Notes: a model not told the origin generated them from the sequence alone. Shown: positions 1 through 10,546, counted from the stretch's first letter. The stretch: 64,000 bases of DNA from Stenotrophomonas sp. Iso1 (GCF_027497995.1 NZ_JAODBT010000001.1:1054001-1118000), one strand, 5' to 3'. Numbers and translations are program-made.

Positions 1-1017
1 CATTCCCTGATTTCCCGTACCGGCATTGCCGCGCTCGCCTTCCTGCTGACGGTGACCGCAGGCGCTGCCTTCGCGCGTGACATTCAACTGCTCAATGTGT
101 CCTACGACCCAACCCGCGAGTTGTATCGCGACTTCAATGCCGCCTTCGCCAAGCACTGGAAGGAAACCAAGGGCGACAACGTCACCATTGAGACTTCCCA
201 CGGTGGCTCGGGCAAGCAAGCGCGCGCGGTGATTGATGGCATTGAGGCCGATGTGGTGACGCTGGCGCTGGCCTACGACGTGGACGCTATCGCCGAAAAA
301 GCCAAGTTGCTGCCTGACAATTGGGAAAGCCGTCTGCCGGACAACAGCGCGCCGTACACCTCGACCATTGTGTTCCTGGTGCGCAAGGGCAACCCGAAGG
401 GCATCCGTGACTGGCCGGATCTGCTACGCAGTGGCGTGTCGGTGGTGACGCCCAACCCCAAAACCTCCGGCGGTGCGCGCTGGAATTACCTCGCGGCCTG
501 GGCCTACGCCGACCACATCTTCAAGGGTGATCGCGACAAGGTGCTGAATTACATGCGCGCGCTGTTCCGCAATGTGCCGGTGCTGGATACCGGTGCGCGT
601 GGCGCGACGACCACCTTCGTGCAGCGTGGCATCGGTGACGTGCTGTTGGCCTGGGAGAACGAGGCGTTCCTGGCGCAGGAAGAACTGGGCCCTGACAAGT
701 TCGAGATCGTGGTGCCGCGCCAGTCGATTCTGGCCGAGCCGTCGGTGGCCCTGGTGGATCGCAACGTGGACCGACACGGTACCCGCGAAGTCGCGCAGGC
801 CTATCTGCAGTATCTGTATTCGCCGGAAGGGCAGCGCATCGCCGCGCGTCACTACTACCGCCCACGCAGCCCCGAATATGCCGATCGCGCCGACATCGCG
901 CGCTTCCCGCAGATACCGCTGGTGACCATTCGCCAGGCGTTCGGCTCGTGGGAGAAAGCACAGTCCGAGCATTTCGCCGACGGCGGCCTCTTCGATCAGA
1001 TCCAGGCGAGCAAGTAA
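1..1017 (+). CDS. cysP/sbp: Sulfate ABC transporter substrate-binding protein (5' end cut off)
   Basis: Periplasmic sulfate/thiosulfate-binding protein that delivers the anion to the CysTWA importer encoded directly downstream. The reading frame is open from base 1, so the start codon lies outside the window. The first visible residues form the hydrophobic end of a signal peptide, with a likely cut after GAAFA, and the mature protein begins [17 protein letters not shown], typical of the Sbp family. The family motif [10 protein letters not shown] and the segment [13 protein letters not shown] are present. The stop is 3 bases before cysT, so the genes are co-transcribed. Family and role are clear. 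Sbp versus CysP (sulfate versus thiosulfate preference) cannot be settled here. Confidence 0.93.
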   Translation, partial: HSLISRTGIAALAFLLTVTAGAAFARDIQLLNVSYDPTRELYRDFNAAFAKHWKETKGDNVTIETSHGGSGKQARAVIDGIEADVVTLALAYDVDAIAEKAKLLPDNWESRLPDNSAPYTSTIVFLVRKGNPKGIRDWPDLLRSGVSVVTPNPKTSGGARWNYLAAWAYADHIFKGDRDKVLNYMRALFRNVPVLDTGARGATTTFVQRGIGDVLLAWENEAFLAQEELGPDKFEIVVPRQSILAEPSVALVDRNVDRHGTREVAQAYLQYLYSPEGQRIAARHYYRPRSPEYADRADIARFPQIPLVTIRQAFGSWEKAQSEHFADGGLFDQIQASK

Positions 1018-1020
1018 GCG

Positions 1021-1878
1021 GTGAGTACAAGCGCTGACGTAGTACTGCCGCGTAAGCGGCGCCAACGCCGGGTTCTGCCCGGCTTTGGTCTTGGCATGGG
1101 TATCACTCTGCTCTGGTTGGGGTTGATCGTCTTGATCCCGCTGGCTGGCGTGTTCCTTAAGGCGGCTGGATTGGGCATCGGCGGCATCTGGCAGATATGG
1201 ACCGAGCCGCGTGTGCTCGCTGCATTGCGGCTGAGCTTCGGTACCGCATTTGCGGCGGCTGCATTCAATACGGTGATGGGCACCTGGGTGGCCTGGGTGT
1301 TCGTGCGCTATCGGTTTCCCGGTCGGCGCTTGTTCGACGCGATGATCGACCTGCCATTCGCCTTGCCGACCGCCGTGGCCGGCATCGCGCTGACGGCGCT
1401 GTACGGTGGTCAGGGTTGGGTAGGGCGCTGGTTGGAACCGTTGGGGTTGAAGATCGCCTACACCCCGTTGGGCATCGTTGTCGCGCTGGTATTTGTGGGC
1501 CTGCCGTTCGTGGTGCGCATCGTGCAGCCCGTATTGGCTGAGGCCGAGCGCGAGTGGGAAGAAGCCTCGGCAACGCTGGGCGCCAGCCGCCTGCAGACCA
1601 TCGTTCGCGTGGTCGTGCCGACATTGTGGCCGGCGATGTTGACCGGCTTTGCGTTGGCCTTTGCGCGCGGCGTTGGCGAGTACGGCTCGGTCATTTTCAT
1701 TGCAGGCAATCTGCCCAACGTCACCGAGATTGCGCCACTGCTGATCACCATTCGTTTGGAAGAATTTGATTACGCGGGTGCCACGGCCATCGCCGGCGCG
1801 ATGCTGCTGCTGTCGTTCGTGGTGTTGCTGCTGGTCAACAGTTTGCAGGCATGGCTGCAGCGCCGGGGCGCGCGATGA
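1021..1878 (+). CDS. cysT: Sulfate ABC transporter permease CysT
   Basis: Inner-membrane permease of the sulfate importer, 285 residues. It begins with GTG at 1021, three bases after the binding-protein stop; no better upstream start fits between the genes. About six hydrophobic segments are visible. The permease signature for contact with the ATPase is present around residue 180 ([16 protein letters not shown], then [26 protein letters not shown]). Its TGA overlaps the cysW ATG (ATGA), which implies translational coupling and a 1:1 permease pair. CysB-type control is expected from the pathway, but the promoter lies outside the window. Confidence 0.95.
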   Translation: MSTSADVVLPRKRRQRRVLPGFGLGMGITLLWLGLIVLIPLAGVFLKAAGLGIGGIWQIWTEPRVLAALRLSFGTAFAAAAFNTVMGTWVAWVFVRYRFPGRRLFDAMIDLPFALPTAVAGIALTALYGGQGWVGRWLEPLGLKIAYTPLGIVVALVFVGLPFVVRIVQPVLAEAEREWEEASATLGASRLQTIVRVVVPTLWPAMLTGFALAFARGVGEYGSVIFIAGNLPNVTEIAPLLITIRLEEFDYAGATAIAGAMLLLSFVVLLLVNSLQAWLQRRGAR

Positions 1879-2816
1879 ACGAACACGTTTTGGAGCTGCC
1901 GGTGTTGCCAAAGAAGAACACGGCCGTGCGCGCGCGTCAGCGTGTGACCAGTGAGCCGGGTTGGGTGCAGGTGCTATTGATTCTCGGCGCGCTGGGTTTC
2001 TTGCTGTCGTTCCTGTTGTTGCCGTTGCTGCTGGTGTTTGTTGAAGCACTGCGTGGTGGCGTACACGCGTTCTGGGTGGCGATCAGCGAACCGGATGCAT
2101 TGTCGGCGGTGAAGCTGACTTTGATCGTTACCGCTGTCGTGGTGCCGTTGAACCTGGTCTTCGGCGTGGCCGCAGCATGGGTTGTCAGCAAGCACACCTT
2201 TCCCGGAAAACGCTGGCTGGTGACCTTGATCGACCTGCCGTTCTCGGTGTCGCCGGTGGTCGCTGGCCTGGTGTTCATTCTGTTGTTCGGGCGCGACGGT
2301 TGGTTCTGGCCGTTCATCGAAGACGGCCTGCGCGTGCACCTGCCGGTGCTCGGTGAAACGCTGCTGCAGTTGCCACGCATTGTGTTCGCGATACCCGGCA
2401 TCGTGCTGGCCACGGTGTTTGTCACGTTCCCGTTCATCGCGCGCGAACTGATGCCGCTGATGGAGCAGCAGGGCAGTGATGAGGAACTTGCCGCGCTCAC
2501 ACTGGGTGCCAATGCCTGGCAGATGTTCTGGAAAGTGACTTTGCCGAATATCCGCTGGGGACTGCTCTATGGCGTGCTGCTGTGCAGCGCGCGTGCGATG
2601 GGCGAATTCGGCGCGGTGTCGGTGGTGTCCGGGCATATCCGTGGGCGTACCAATACGCTGCCGCTGCACGTGGAAATTCTCTACAACGAGTACGCCTACA
2701 GCGCGGCGTTTGCGTGCGCATCACTGCTGGCCATCACCGCGTTGCTGACGCTGGTGGTCAAAACATTCCTGGAATGGCGCCACGGTCAATCGTTGGCCGC
2801 CGCGCATCGCCATTGA
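1875..2816 (+). CDS. cysW: Sulfate ABC transporter permease CysW
   Basis: Second permease subunit of the sulfate importer, 313 residues from the ATG that overlaps the cysT stop. An upstream in-frame ATG at 1851 would add eight residues inside cysT and is less likely. The N-terminus is cytoplasmic and basic, followed by a strong first membrane segment ([20 protein letters not shown]). The permease-ATPase coupling segment [18 protein letters not shown] and the CysW-typical [18 protein letters not shown] are visible. It ends 9 bases before cysA. Confidence 0.95.
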   Translation: MNEHVLELPVLPKKNTAVRARQRVTSEPGWVQVLLILGALGFLLSFLLLPLLLVFVEALRGGVHAFWVAISEPDALSAVKLTLIVTAVVVPLNLVFGVAAAWVVSKHTFPGKRWLVTLIDLPFSVSPVVAGLVFILLFGRDGWFWPFIEDGLRVHLPVLGETLLQLPRIVFAIPGIVLATVFVTFPFIARELMPLMEQQGSDEELAALTLGANAWQMFWKVTLPNIRWGLLYGVLLCSARAMGEFGAVSVVSGHIRGRTNTLPLHVEILYNEYAYSAAFACASLLAITALLTLVVKTFLEWRHGQSLAAAHRH

Positions 2817-2825
2817 GGTGAAACG

Positions 2826-3872
2826 ATGAACATCCGCATCCAACAACTGGGCAAGCGCTTTGGCGCATTCGCCGCACTTGATGGCGTCAGCCTGGATATC
2901 CGCAGCGGTGAACTGCTCGCATTGCTGGGGCCGTCCGGTTCGGGCAAGACCACGCTGCTGCGCGCCATCGCGGGGCTGGAACAGCCCGAGCAGGGCCGCA
3001 TTCTGTTTGATGGTGAAGATGCCACCGGGCTGAGCGTGCAGGCGCGGCGTGCCGGTTTCGTGTTCCAGCACTACGCCTTGTTCAAGCATCTGGACGTGCG
3101 CAGCAACATCGCTTTTGGTCTGGAAGTGCGGCGTGGTGCTGCGCGCTGGCCGAAGGCGCGCATCGATGCGCGGGTCGAGGAACTGCTGTCGCTGGTGCAG
3201 CTGGACGGGTTGGGCGGGCGCTACCCGACGCAACTGTCCGGTGGCCAGCGTCAGCGGGTGGCATTGGCGCGTGCGCTGGCCATTGAGCCGCGCGTGTTGC
3301 TGCTGGACGAGCCATTCGGTGCGCTGGACGCGCAGGTGCGTCGCGATCTGCGTCGTTGGCTGCGGGAGTTGCACGACCGCACCGGCCTGACCACCGTGTT
3401 CGTCACGCACGATCAGGAAGAGGCGCTGGAGCTGGCCGACCGCGTGGCCATCCTCAATCGCGGCCGCATCGAACAGATCGGCACGCCAGGCGAGGTGTAT
3501 GACCAGCCGGCATCGCCGTTTGTCTATGGTTTCGTGGGTGAGGCCAATCGCCTGCCGGCGCGACTGCAGGGCGAAGTACTGGAGGTGGCCGGCGCGCGCT
3601 GGTCTCGCAATGCGCAGGTCTTGCCGGATGCCGATGCGCTGGAAGTGTTCGTGCGCCCCGAAGACCTGGTTGTCGCGGCGGACGGTGATTGGCCCGCCAC
3701 GGTCGGCTCGGTGCAGCGCAGTGGCTCACGCCAGCGCTTGCGGGCGCGGTTGGAGGGTGTAGCTGCGGATGTGGAAGTGGAATTGCCGGTCGGTAGCCCG
3801 GCCTACGCAGGCGGCGAATCCATCCGTCTGGCAGCGCGCCGCTACGGGGTTTTCCCCGTTGCGGAGAGCTGA
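2826..3872 (+). CDS. cysA: Sulfate ABC transporter ATP-binding protein CysA
   Basis: ATPase of the sulfate importer, 348 residues. Walker [10 protein letters not shown] (about residue 37), Q-loop [12 protein letters not shown], signature [15 protein letters not shown], Walker [13 protein letters not shown] and switch histidine FVTHDQEEA appear in the expected order. About 110 C-terminal residues after the NBD form the TOBE/CysA regulatory region. An SD-like GGTG precedes the ATG. It closes the four-gene operon. No strong rho-independent terminator is visible after it. Confidence 0.95.
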   Translation: MNIRIQQLGKRFGAFAALDGVSLDIRSGELLALLGPSGSGKTTLLRAIAGLEQPEQGRILFDGEDATGLSVQARRAGFVFQHYALFKHLDVRSNIAFGLEVRRGAARWPKARIDARVEELLSLVQLDGLGGRYPTQLSGGQRQRVALARALAIEPRVLLLDEPFGALDAQVRRDLRRWLRELHDRTGLTTVFVTHDQEEALELADRVAILNRGRIEQIGTPGEVYDQPASPFVYGFVGEANRLPARLQGEVLEVAGARWSRNAQVLPDADALEVFVRPEDLVVAADGDWPATVGSVQRSGSRQRLRARLEGVAADVEVELPVGSPAYAGGESIRLAARRYGVFPVAES

Positions 3873-3889
3873 ATACGGGGTAGGGGAAT

Positions 3890-3934
3890 CACGAACTTGT
3901 TGCATCGCAATATCATTGCGGTTAAAAATTCGTG
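3890..3934. promoter_or_regulatory. Nested inverted repeats upstream of the TorF-type porin
   Basis: An outer pair CACGAA (3890-3895) / TTCGTG (3929-3934) encloses an inner pair CGCAAT (3906-3911) / ATTGCG (3915-3920) with ATC in the centre. The structure lies in the 110-bp gap between cysA and the porin, about 50 bp before the porin ATG. It could be an operator or a leader hairpin. No regulator is identified. Confidence 0.4.
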
Positions 3935-3982
3935 AATCGCGGCTGGACTGGCCCCGATACCCCCCACTTCCTGGAGATCCGC

Positions 3983-4738
3983 ATGATGCACAGCAAGCGT
4001 CTTGTCGCCGTTGCCTGCGCCGCCCTGTTGTCTGTTCCGTTTGCCGCCTGGGCCCAGGATGAGAGTGAGGAAGCATCCTCTCCGTTCAGCGCCACCTTCG
4101 CGGTGACCACCGATTACGTGTTCCGCGGCGTGTCGCAGACCGACAACGGCCCGGCCTTCCAGGCAGGCGCCACCTACACCGCACCGTTCGGCCTGTATGC
4201 CGGCGTGTGGGGCTCCAATGTCGATTTTGGCGAGGGCGGCCCGAACTTCGAGGTCGATTACAACATCGGCTGGAGCAAGGACCTGACCGACAGCTGGAAC
4301 ATCGATCTGGGTGTGAACCGCTATACCTACACCAACGCCTCGTCCGGCTACGGTGACATTGACTACAACGAATACCTGGCCAAAGTCACCTGGAGCGGCC
4401 CGGTCACCGTGAGTGGCCTGCTGGGCTACGCCAACGATTACAGCAACAGCGGCGCCAAGCAGACCTACAGCGCGCTGGAAGCCAGCTACGACATCGGCGA
4501 CAGCGGTTTCTCCATCGGCGCGTCGGCTGGCTACACCACGATCAAGGAAGAGGCCAACGAATGGCCGCGTCGTGCGGATTACTACGACGGCTCGGTTTCG
4601 GTGTCCAAGGCCTTCGGCCCGGCGACCGCGACGTTGGGCTACTACGACACCTTCGGTTCGGATGCCTCGGTGCTGCGCCGCGAGTCCGATACCTACAAGC
4701 CTGGCGTCGTGTTCACCGTGTCGGTGGACGTGCCCTGA
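3983..4738 (+). CDS. TorF family putative outer-membrane porin
   Basis: Outer-membrane beta-barrel of the TorF/Gcw_chp family. Start chosen at ATG 3983 because GGAG stands 7 bases before it and the product then begins with a signal peptide (MMHSKRLVAVACAALL...AWA, cut before QDESEE). A GTG at 3932 would put 17 odd residues before the signal. The mature part shows alternating aromatic strands and family segments such as TDYVFRGVSQTDNGPAFQAG near the N-terminus. The C-terminus (VVFTVSVDVP) lacks the usual final Phe. The substrate is unknown. A rho-independent terminator follows. It is probably transcribed on its own. Confidence 0.85.
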   Translation: MMHSKRLVAVACAALLSVPFAAWAQDESEEASSPFSATFAVTTDYVFRGVSQTDNGPAFQAGATYTAPFGLYAGVWGSNVDFGEGGPNFEVDYNIGWSKDLTDSWNIDLGVNRYTYTNASSGYGDIDYNEYLAKVTWSGPVTVSGLLGYANDYSNSGAKQTYSALEASYDIGDSGFSIGASAGYTTIKEEANEWPRRADYYDGSVSVSKAFGPATATLGYYDTFGSDASVLRRESDTYKPGVVFTVSVDVP

Positions 4739-4760
4739 TTCTTGTGTGATGCCGTGTGGA

Positions 4761-4786
4761 AAAGGCGCCGGAAGGCGCCTTTTTCA
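4761..4786 (+). terminator. Rho-independent terminator after the porin gene
   Basis: GGCGCC stem with a GGAA loop and a second GGCGCC, preceded by AAA and followed by a run of T, 22 bases after the porin stop. Confidence 0.8.
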
Positions 4787-4917
4787 TTTCCGTTTTTTGT
4801 AAGCGTGGCGTGCGCCGCGACGCCGATGATATTTCAGCTTGCAGCGTTGTGTGCCATGCACGGATGTGGGGGATCGTGGCTTGAACCTTCCTGCATGCAC
4901 CCGTGGACACAGATGCA

Positions 4918-4943
4918 CGAAAGGCGCCTTACGGCGCCTTTCG
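4918..4943. terminator. Terminator hairpin at the 3' end of tdh (possibly bidirectional)
   Basis: Perfect 11-bp stem (4918-4928 with 4933-4943, loop TTAC) whose arms end in AAA/TTT. It lies 18 bases beyond the tdh stop on the minus strand and resembles the preceding terminator in core sequence. Confidence 0.65.
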
Positions 4944-4961
4944 TATGTCACCTGCTGGCAA

Positions 4962-5996
4962 TCAGTTCCAGCTCAGCACGACCTTGCCGGCCTTGCCCTG
5001 TTCCATCAGGTCGAAACCTTCCTGGAAACGGTCCACCGGCAGCTGGTGGGTCATCACCTTGCCCAGCGGGAAACCGGACAGCACCAGCTGGGTCATCTTG
5101 TACCAGGTCTCGTACATCTTGCGGCCGTAGATGCCCTGCACGGTCAGGCCCTTGAAGATGATCTTGTCCCAGTCGCAACCGGCGCCCTTGGGCATGATGC
5201 CGAGCATGGCGATCTTGCCGCCGTGGTACATGCAGTCGAGCATGTCGTTGAACGCACGCGGGTTGCCGCTCATTTCCAGGCCCACGTCGAAGCCCTCCAT
5301 GTGCAGTTCCTTCATCACGTCCTTCAGCGATTGGTTGGCGACGTTGACCACGCGGGTGGCGCCCATGTCGGCGGCCAGCTTCAGGCGGAAATCATTGACG
5401 TCGGTGACCACCACGTTGCGTGCACCAATGTGCTTGCAGATGCCGGCGGCGATGATGCCGATCGGGCCGGCGCCGGTGATCAGCACGTCTTCGCCGATCA
5501 CGTCGAACTCCAGCGCGCAATGCGCGGCGTTGCCATAGGGGTCGAAGAATGCGGCCAGCTCGGACGGGATCTGGTCGGGGATCGGCCACAGGTTGCTGGC
5601 CGGCATCACCATGTACTCGGCGAACGCGCCGTTGACGTTGACGCCGATACCCACGGTGTTGGGGCACAGGTGCGGGCGGCCGCCACGGCAGTTACGGCAA
5701 TGGCCGCAGACGATATGGCCTTCAGCCGACACGCGTTGGCCGATGTCATAGCCGGTTACGCCCGGTCCGATCTCTGCGATACGGCCAACGAACTCGTGGC
5801 CGATGGTCAGGCCCGGCTTGATGGTGCGCTGGCTCCACTCGTCCCACAGGTAGATGTGCAGGTCGGTGCCGCAGATGGCGGTCTTCTCGAGCTTGATGAG
5901 CACTTCGTTGGGGCCGGGCGTCGGTACCGGCACCTCTTCCATCCAGATGCCCTTGGTCGCTTCGCGCTTCACCAGCGCCTTCATCGTCTGTGCCAT
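4962..5996 (-). CDS. tdh: L-threonine 3-dehydrogenase
   Basis: Zinc alcohol-dehydrogenase family enzyme oxidising L-threonine to 2-amino-3-ketobutyrate with NAD. 344 residues from MAQTMKALV; the open frame runs 127 codons further upstream, but that part overlaps the promoter region of the divergent peptidase and is unlike the family. Visible are the catalytic zinc ligands ([10 protein letters not shown] near residue 40, IGHEFVG), the structural zinc cysteines ([15 protein letters not shown]) and the Rossmann motif [11 protein letters not shown]. No kbl is adjacent, unlike in E. coli. The protein is cytosolic and divergent from the S46 peptidase. Confidence 0.95.
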   Translation of the reverse strand: MAQTMKALVKREATKGIWMEEVPVPTPGPNEVLIKLEKTAICGTDLHIYLWDEWSQRTIKPGLTIGHEFVGRIAEIGPGVTGYDIGQRVSAEGHIVCGHCRNCRGGRPHLCPNTVGIGVNVNGAFAEYMVMPASNLWPIPDQIPSELAAFFDPYGNAAHCALEFDVIGEDVLITGAGPIGIIAAGICKHIGARNVVVTDVNDFRLKLAADMGATRVVNVANQSLKDVMKELHMEGFDVGLEMSGNPRAFNDMLDCMYHGGKIAMLGIMPKGAGCDWDKIIFKGLTVQGIYGRKMYETWYKMTQLVLSGFPLGKVMTHQLPVDRFQEGFDLMEQGKAGKVVLSWN

Positions 5997-6132
5997 TGCA
6001 AGAAAACCGCAGTGTGAAAAAGAGTGCCGATTATAGGCCTGCTGCCGTAACGGCCTTGCACTGACCGATGGCAGGGGAATGCATCGGTTGCAACCGCTAC
6101 AATCGGCCGTTCCAAACTTTCGGAACTGCCTC

Positions 6133-8298
6133 ATGCGCGTGAATTTGCTTGCGTTTTCCATTGTCGCCGGGCTGGGTCTGGCCCAGGCTGCCCAGGCTGC
6201 AGAAGGCATGTGGGTGCCGCAGCAGCTGCCGGAGATCGCCGGCCCGCTGAAGCAGGCAGGTCTGAAGCTGGATCCGCAGCAGCTGGCCAACCTGACCGGC
6301 GACCCGATGGGCGCCGTGGTTGCGCTGGGCGGCTGCACCGCCAGCTTCGTGTCGCCGCAGGGCCTGGTGGTCACCAACCACCACTGTGCCTACGGCTCCA
6401 TTCAGCTCAACTCCACCGCTGAGAAGAACCTGATCAAGGACGGCTTCAACGCGCCGACCACCAAGGACGAGCTGAGCGCCGGCCCGAATGCCCGCATCTA
6501 CGTGCTGGACGACATCACCGACGTGACCGCACAGGCCAAGGCCGCCATTGCTGGCGCCGGCAGCGATGCGCTCAAGCGCACCGAGGCGTTGGAATCGTTG
6601 GAAAAGAAGCTGATCGCCGAGTGCGAGGTTGACGACGCCTACAGCTGCACCCTGTACAGCTTCTCCGGCGGCAACACCTACCGCCTGTTCAAGAACATGG
6701 AAATCAAGGACGTGCGCCTGGCTTACGCGCCCCCGGGCAGCGTCGGCAAGTTCGGTGGCGACATCGACAACTGGATGTGGCCGCGCCACACCGGCGACTT
6801 CTCGTTCTACCGTGCCTACGTGGGCAAGGACGGCAAGCCGGCCGCATTCGCCGCCGACAACGTGCCGTACCAGCCCAAGCATTGGCTGAAGTTGGCCAAC
6901 CAGCCGCTGGGCGAGGGGGATTTCGTGATGGTGGCCGGTTACCCGGGCCGCACCGACCGTTACGCGCTGGTCAGCGAGTTCGAGAACACCGCCAACTGGA
7001 GCTACCCGACCATTGCCAAGGCCTACAAGGACCAGATCGCGCTGGTCGAAGCCGCCAGCAAGGGCAACCAGGACATCGCGGTGAAGTACGCCGCCAGCAT
7101 GGCCGGCTGGAACAACACCAGCAAGAACTACGACGGTCAGTTGGACGGCTTCAAACGCAACAACGTGTTGGCCCACAAGCAGCGCGAAGAAACCGCCGTG
7201 CTGGAATGGCTGCACGCACAGGGTGCCGCCGGCAAACCGGCGTTGGATGCGCATGCGCATCTGCAGGCTCTGGGCCAACAGGCACGTGCCAACCAGGCAC
7301 GTGATCTGAATCTGGGCATGCTCAACCGCACCGGCACGCTCGGCACCGCTGTACGCCTGTACCGCCTGGCCATCGAAAAAGCCAAGCCGGACGCACAGCG
7401 CGAAGAGGGTTACCAGGAACGCGATCTGCCGGCCATCGAAGGCGGCCTGAAGCAGATGGATCGCCGCTACGTGGCGGCCATGGATCGCCAGTTCCAGCAG
7501 TACTGGCTGCAGCAGTACGCGGCGCTGCCGAGTGCACAGCACCTGCCAGCGTTCGACCGCTGGCTGGGTGGCAGCGACACCGCTGCGGTGAATGCGGCGG
7601 TATCGCGTCTGGACGGTTCCAAGCTGGGTGATCTGGCCGAACGCCAGAAGTGGTTCACCGCCGACAAGGCCGCATTCGAAGCCAGCTCCGACCCGGCCAT
7701 CCAGTACGCGGTGGCAGTGATGCCGGCGCTGCTGGAGCTGGAACACCAGCGCAAGGTGCGTATGGGCGAGGAACTGGTGGCGCGTCCGCTGTTCCTGCAG
7801 GCCATCGCGGATTACAAGAAGACTCAGGGTGAGTTCGTTTATCCGGACGCCAACCTGTCGCTGCGCATCACCTTCGGCAATGTGAAGGGTTACACCGGCC
7901 TGGACGGCAAGGTGCAGCCGGCCTTCACCGATCTGGAAGGCATCGTGGCCAAGGAAACTGGCGCAGATCCGTTCGATTCGCCCAAGGCACTGATCGATGC
8001 GGTCAAGGCCAAGCGTTACGGCGGTCTGGAAGATTCGCGCATTGGCAGCGTGCCGGTGAATTTCCTGTCGGACCTGGACATCACGGGCGGCAACTCCGGC
8101 TCGCCGGTGCTGGACGCGCACGGCCGCCTGGTTGGCCTGGCGTTTGACGGCATCTGGGAATCGGTCGCCAGCAACTGGGTGTTCGACCCGGTGATGACCC
8201 GCATGATCTCGGTGGACGAGCGCTACATGCGTTGGGTCATGCAGGAAGTGGCGCCGGCGCCGCAGCTGTTGAAGGAAATGGACGCCGCATCGAAGTAA
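6133..8298 (+). CDS. S46 family dipeptidyl-peptidase (DPP7-like)
   Basis: Secreted or periplasmic serine dipeptidyl-peptidase, 721 residues, that removes dipeptides from peptide N-termini. The start MRVNLLAFS gives a clean signal peptide (cut after AQAAQA). The upstream in-frame ATG at 6079 would bury it. Family marks: catalytic His in [11 protein letters not shown] (about 84), [19 protein letters not shown] with the Asp, and the nucleophile in [11 protein letters not shown], which computes to Ser655. Position 673 is Gly (FDGIWE). In this family Gly here goes with DPP7 (non-acidic P1) and Arg with DPP11 (Asp/Glu), as I recall. A TACAAT -10 lies at 6098. Confidence 0.93.
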   Translation: MRVNLLAFSIVAGLGLAQAAQAAEGMWVPQQLPEIAGPLKQAGLKLDPQQLANLTGDPMGAVVALGGCTASFVSPQGLVVTNHHCAYGSIQLNSTAEKNLIKDGFNAPTTKDELSAGPNARIYVLDDITDVTAQAKAAIAGAGSDALKRTEALESLEKKLIAECEVDDAYSCTLYSFSGGNTYRLFKNMEIKDVRLAYAPPGSVGKFGGDIDNWMWPRHTGDFSFYRAYVGKDGKPAAFAADNVPYQPKHWLKLANQPLGEGDFVMVAGYPGRTDRYALVSEFENTANWSYPTIAKAYKDQIALVEAASKGNQDIAVKYAASMAGWNNTSKNYDGQLDGFKRNNVLAHKQREETAVLEWLHAQGAAGKPALDAHAHLQALGQQARANQARDLNLGMLNRTGTLGTAVRLYRLAIEKAKPDAQREEGYQERDLPAIEGGLKQMDRRYVAAMDRQFQQYWLQQYAALPSAQHLPAFDRWLGGSDTAAVNAAVSRLDGSKLGDLAERQKWFTADKAAFEASSDPAIQYAVAVMPALLELEHQRKVRMGEELVARPLFLQAIADYKKTQGEFVYPDANLSLRITFGNVKGYTGLDGKVQPAFTDLEGIVAKETGADPFDSPKALIDAVKAKRYGGLEDSRIGSVPVNFLSDLDITGGNSGSPVLDAHGRLVGLAFDGIWESVASNWVFDPVMTRMISVDERYMRWVMQEVAPAPQLLKEMDAASK

Positions 8299-8323
8299 GC
8301 GCGAAGCGAGCGGTTCAATCAGA

Positions 8324-8355
8324 AGCCCGGGCGGGAAACTGCCCGGGCTTTTTGT
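8324..8355 (+). terminator. Rho-independent terminator after the S46 peptidase
   Basis: Stem AGCCCGGGC (8324-8332) with GCCCGGGCT (8341-8349) followed by TTTTTG, 26 bases after the stop. Confidence 0.85.
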
Positions 8356-8420
8356 TTGCTGACAATCACGTTTGTCTTTACGCGCACCTTTGGCTGTTTG
8401 CTGATCACTGTCACGGCGGC

Positions 8421-8443
8421 ATAGGAGCGGCGTCAGCCGCGAA
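8421..8443. repeat. REP-like palindromic repeat
   Basis: TAGGAGCGGCG-T-CAGCCGCGAA: an intergenic palindrome of the GTAGGAGCGGC...GCCGCGA type. A close copy lies at 10547-10568, differing in the loop. Such elements are common in pseudomonads and xanthomonads. The flank (about 8450-8525) shows no gene. Confidence 0.65.
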
Positions 8444-8525
8444 GCTGACGGTGACGGACCTGCCGGTCATTTCATGGGTGCGAGCTTCATGGCTGAAGCG
8501 GCTGCAGTGCGCAGTTCAGTGGGGC

Positions 8526-9386
8526 TCAGCGGTACGGGCCGGGGCCGCGCCAGAGCAGTTCGCCATACCGGTAGACGTACATCACGATGACGAACTGTCG
8601 CGCATCGCCCATGGCCTGTAGTTCGGGCGAGTCGGCCGGCAGCATGCGGCACTTGCTGGAGCCGCGCCTGAGGGCGACTTCGGCCGGGCAGACCATCACA
8701 TAAGTGGTGCCTGGCAGGGGAATCAAGAGCTCCTTCATACCCTCTTCCATCCGGGCACGCAGCCTTGTCTCGCTCAGCAGGTCGTAGATGATCTGGTAGC
8801 CACCGACTTCCATGGCCGGTTGCCCGGCGCTCCTGTCGACGCGATTGCCTTCGGAACGGTCGCCTTGGCCAGCGGAACGCCCGTCGTCGTCCGAGGTGGT
8901 GGGTTTTTCCACCCAGCCCGGTGGGCGACCGGTCCAGGTCTGGGGACGGCGCGGCACCGTTTCCGATGGCGCGGCTGCCGCCGGTGAAGCGGCTTGGGCC
9001 GGTGCCTGTGCCGGTGTTGGGTTTTCTTCCTGGTCGGGTTCGCTGGGCGGCTCGATGTAACGGGCTTCCCGCACCGGTTTGCGGTTATCGCTACGGCGGT
9101 GCGTCAGCGGCTTGCGTTGGGAGCGGGGAGTGTCGCTGGGCTTTTGCTGGGGCGGCACTTGTTGGGGCTGTGGAGACGGTGGCGCGTTGCCGACGAAATC
9201 GACCTTCACCCGACCACCGCCGGACGAGCCCTGTGGCGAGGAAACCACCGGAGGATTGGAATGCAGCAGGAGCAGCAGCATCAGCAGATGCAGCAGTGCA
9301 CTGAGCAACGTCGCGGCCCAGCCATCGCGGCGTTCGTTCCAGAGCTCGGGAGTGGAGTGCTTCGGGGAGGTGGAAGGGTTGCTCAT
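8526..9386 (-). CDS. TonB-like proline-rich membrane-anchored protein
   Basis: 286 residues of unknown function. One N-terminal membrane segment lies at about 24-43 (TLLSALLHLLMLLLLL) after a short cytoplasmic stretch. It is followed by a long Pro/Gln/Arg-rich spacer (about 60-180; PPQQKP, PPSEPDQEENPTPAQAPAQA), then a folded C-terminal part with two cysteines (VCPAEVALRRGSSKC). This architecture resembles TonB and the 'transmembrane repetitive protein' annotated in Xanthomonads, but I see no clear TonB C-terminal motif. No exbB or exbD is adjacent. The nearest neighbours are divergent or convergent, so it is likely monocistronic. Confidence 0.65.
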   Translation of the reverse strand: MSNPSTSPKHSTPELWNERRDGWAATLLSALLHLLMLLLLLHSNPPVVSSPQGSSGGGRVKVDFVGNAPPSPQPQQVPPQQKPSDTPRSQRKPLTHRRSDNRKPVREARYIEPPSEPDQEENPTPAQAPAQAASPAAAAPSETVPRRPQTWTGRPPGWVEKPTTSDDDGRSAGQGDRSEGNRVDRSAGQPAMEVGGYQIIYDLLSETRLRARMEEGMKELLIPLPGTTYVMVCPAEVALRRGSSKCRMLPADSPELQAMGDARQFVIVMYVYRYGELLWRGPGPYR

Positions 9387-9832
9387 ACCGCGTCGAGGGC
9401 GAGGAGGTTACTGGCCCACATGCGGAAGTCACACCGTGTCACCGATAGGGGATTGGCATGGTAACGCCTGTGCCGGGCGCGCAACCGTGCCATCGGTGCG
9501 GTTATCGGCTGCGGGTTTGATCGTGGCGGCAGGGTGAAAGTGATGTCACGTTGGAATTGGCGACCAAGCGACTTCAGAAGCGTTGATCAGACGGGAAGCA
9601 GGGATTGAAAGTTCCCTCGCTCCGGATGGGTTGCCTTCCCGTTTGCGCCCGCTCAATCCGCGTTCCCGGTTTCAGCGATGAGCGTGGGAGCCGTTCAGCC
9701 AATGAGGCGTGGGCGCTGGGAACTGTATCCGTATCGACGGTAACCGTGGACGGCCTGGCAGCATGGTCGGGCTATGATGCGCCTCCCGCCGGACTCACTT
9801 GGCGGGGCCCCACACAACAATGGAATTGCTTC
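9387..9832. other. 446-bp intergenic region, no gene seen
   Basis: Divergent gap between the TonB-like gene and the histidine phosphatase. Short open frames cross it, but none has a good SD or a recognisable product. A TATGAT -10-like hexamer at 9773-9778 may serve the phosphatase gene, about 55 bp before its ATG; no convincing -35 matches it. Confidence 0.4.
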
Positions 9833-10477
9833 ATGCGCATCCTGCTTGCCCGTCACGGCGAAACGCCGTGGAACGCCGAAGGCCGCTACCAGGGCCAGAT
9901 CGACATTCCTCTTTCGCCGGTGGGCGAAGCTCAGGCCAAGGCCTTGGGTGAGCGGCTGGCAGACGTGCAGATCACTCGCGCCGTTGCCTCGCCGCTGAGC
10001 CGTGCGCAGAGCACCGCCAAGGCCGCATTGGGCAGCAATCGCGATGCCATGCTGCTGACCGAGCCGGACCTGCAGGAAATCGCCCACGGCGAGTGGGAGG
10101 GCCTGCTGGCCAGCGAGATCAACGACAAGGATCCGGCCCGTCTGCGCGCCTGGCGCGAAGAGCCGGACACCGTACTGATGCCCGGCGGCGAATCGCTGCG
10201 CCAGGTGCTGGACCGCAGCTGGCGTGGGCTGGCCAAGGCCGCTGAAGGCCTGGGTGAGGAAGACACCTTGTTGGTGGTCGCACACGACGCCGTCAATCGC
10301 GTGATCCTGTGCAAAATACTCGGCCTGCCGATCTCCAAGCTGTGGACCTTCCGTCAGGCACCGACCACGCTGAACCTGCTCGAAGGCCCGGACGTGGAGC
10401 ATCTGGAAGTCGTGCGCCTGAACGACTGCGCGCACCACACCCCGTTCTTTGGCGAAGCCAAGCACCGCGCGCTGTAA
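9833..10477 (+). CDS. Histidine phosphatase family protein (phosphoglycerate-mutase-like)
   Basis: 214-residue cytosolic phosphatase of the branch that includes GpmB and CobC. Begins MRILLARHGETPWNAEGRYQ, with the phosphohistidine RHG motif at 7-9. The second conserved segment EIAHGEWEGL and the C-terminal VVAHDAVNR histidine motif are present. A frame extending back to 9605 is open but has no family similarity. The substrate cannot be told from sequence: possibilities are a phosphoglycerate, alpha-ribazole phosphate, or a nucleotide or sugar phosphate. No cobalamin genes are nearby, so CobC function is unlikely. Confidence 0.85.
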   Translation: MRILLARHGETPWNAEGRYQGQIDIPLSPVGEAQAKALGERLADVQITRAVASPLSRAQSTAKAALGSNRDAMLLTEPDLQEIAHGEWEGLLASEINDKDPARLRAWREEPDTVLMPGGESLRQVLDRSWRGLAKAAEGLGEEDTLLVVAHDAVNRVILCKILGLPISKLWTFRQAPTTLNLLEGPDVEHLEVVRLNDCAHHTPFFGEAKHRAL

Positions 10478-10546
10478 GCGCCGATGCTCCCGGTGGCCCT
10501 GTAGAGCGGGGCGATGCCTGCAGGGCACGACCGGCAACGCCGCTTT

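Noticed and set aside
424..2049. 541-codon minus-strand ORF opposite the cys operon
   Set aside because: GC-rich shadow of cysP and cysT: low-complexity His/Gln/Arg-rich protein, while the plus strand encodes clear families.
6097..8121. 674-codon minus-strand ORF opposite the S46 peptidase
   Set aside because: Shadow frame; the plus-strand catalytic motifs are unambiguous.
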